Assembly (NCBI GenBank): GCA_963855995.1
Contig: OY979727.1
Span: 10,842,946-10,906,945 of the forward strand
Length of the DNA: 64,000 nt
Origin: Muricea muricata
Lineage: Eukaryota > Cnidaria > Anthozoa > Malacalcyonacea > Plexauridae
Reading direction: 5' to 3'
Shown: one piece after another, positions 63,613-64,000 of the stretch
Numbering within the stretch: the first letter of the stretch is position 1
How the letters are laid out: the number at the start of each line of letters is the position of its first letter
The notes under the pieces: generated by a model
Database searches by the model: none
The model's input: only the letters and a program-made list of their open reading frames with translations
What the model was told of the DNA's origin: nothing
Translations under genes and position numbers: made by a program

Positions 63613-64000
63613 GTAAGCAATTGCTGATATTTGCCCGGTTGGTTTCGGTGTTCACTTACGTGCATGCGCTGACTGATTTCTGTGTACTTTTGTCTCTCCA
63701 AATGTGGCGCCAATAGCAGATAAATAGTGCCTTTGAAATAACGTTAGTTCAGGTTAAAACAGAATGAAAGTTAGGAAACGAGCAAAGTTTTCTCATACTA
63801 GACTGTCCTCATAAAGGGGTGGGCGTGGTTTAGCAAAGAGACAAAGAACTTTTGAAAAGAACTTCTCCACGGTGATAAACTTTTTGAAGGGAATTTCCCG
63901 TAAACCTTGATAAGCTATGACAAAACAAAATCCTTTCTGTTTGTTTTGATAAGTCGTATAGGAAAAGGTATCTTTATATTGCAAATTCTGTTTTTCGTGG
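63613..64000. other. ODF2 intron at the window edge
   Basis: No exon is seen in the last 388 bases. The minus-strand ORFs overlapping it have no support. Confidence 0.55.

Noticed and set aside
62409-62760. ORFs of 101 and 74 codons on opposite strands
   Set aside because: Both lie in the arms of a foldback element and are reverse complements of each other.

Overview
This window looks like nuclear DNA of an animal, most probably a cnidarian. It is AT-rich, has GT-AG introns and no operons, and is full of MITEs, foldbacks, minisatellites and LINE ends. It carries a near-complete ODF2 (cenexin) gene, which implies cilia or centrioles. The cnidarian assignment is inference from repeat style and from the BTB plus SPRY-like gene; no species is claimed.

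Layout. At 1.84-2.77 kb lies a KCTD-like BTB gene on the + strand. From 3.93 kb to past the right edge runs ODF2, also on the + strand. I could place 28 exons by reading splice sites and matching the remembered human ODF2 protein block by block. Eleven exons lie at 3.9-10.6 kb and seventeen at 53.5-63.6 kb. They are separated by one 42.9 kb intron (10,556-53,466), about two thirds of the window. The start codon and the last part of ODF2 were not found here.

The giant intron holds the unusual content. On the opposite strand is a multi-copy family of small, acidic, phase-0 exons that I do not recognise. Two copies look like intact multi-exon genes. One at 48.6-50.2 kb has five coding exons and about 212 residues. 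One at 43.1-44.6 kb has three coding exons and about 77 residues. At least ten homologous terminal exons lie between 12.4 and 48.9 kb. Most end in a shared C-terminal pattern, roughly [I/F]-[V/E]-[D/E]-x-L-[D/N]-stop. Some copies are open and others carry stops or truncations. A 170-residue ORF with repeated FEMVG and SYVxxN-like motifs (21.0-21.5 kb) has decayed copies at 35.9 and 39.2 kb.

These exons sit inside larger duplicated DNA blocks, called A to G in the entries, that recur two to four times through the intron. One block carries a broken copy of ODF2 exon 11. Later LINE and MITE insertions can be dated relative to the duplications because uninterrupted paralogous sites are also present in the window.

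In the 3' half of ODF2, six consecutive 84-nt exons each encode 28 residues, exactly four heptads. This looks like a tandem exon expansion of the coiled coil. Most of the remaining sequence is intron with repeats, as annotated region by region.
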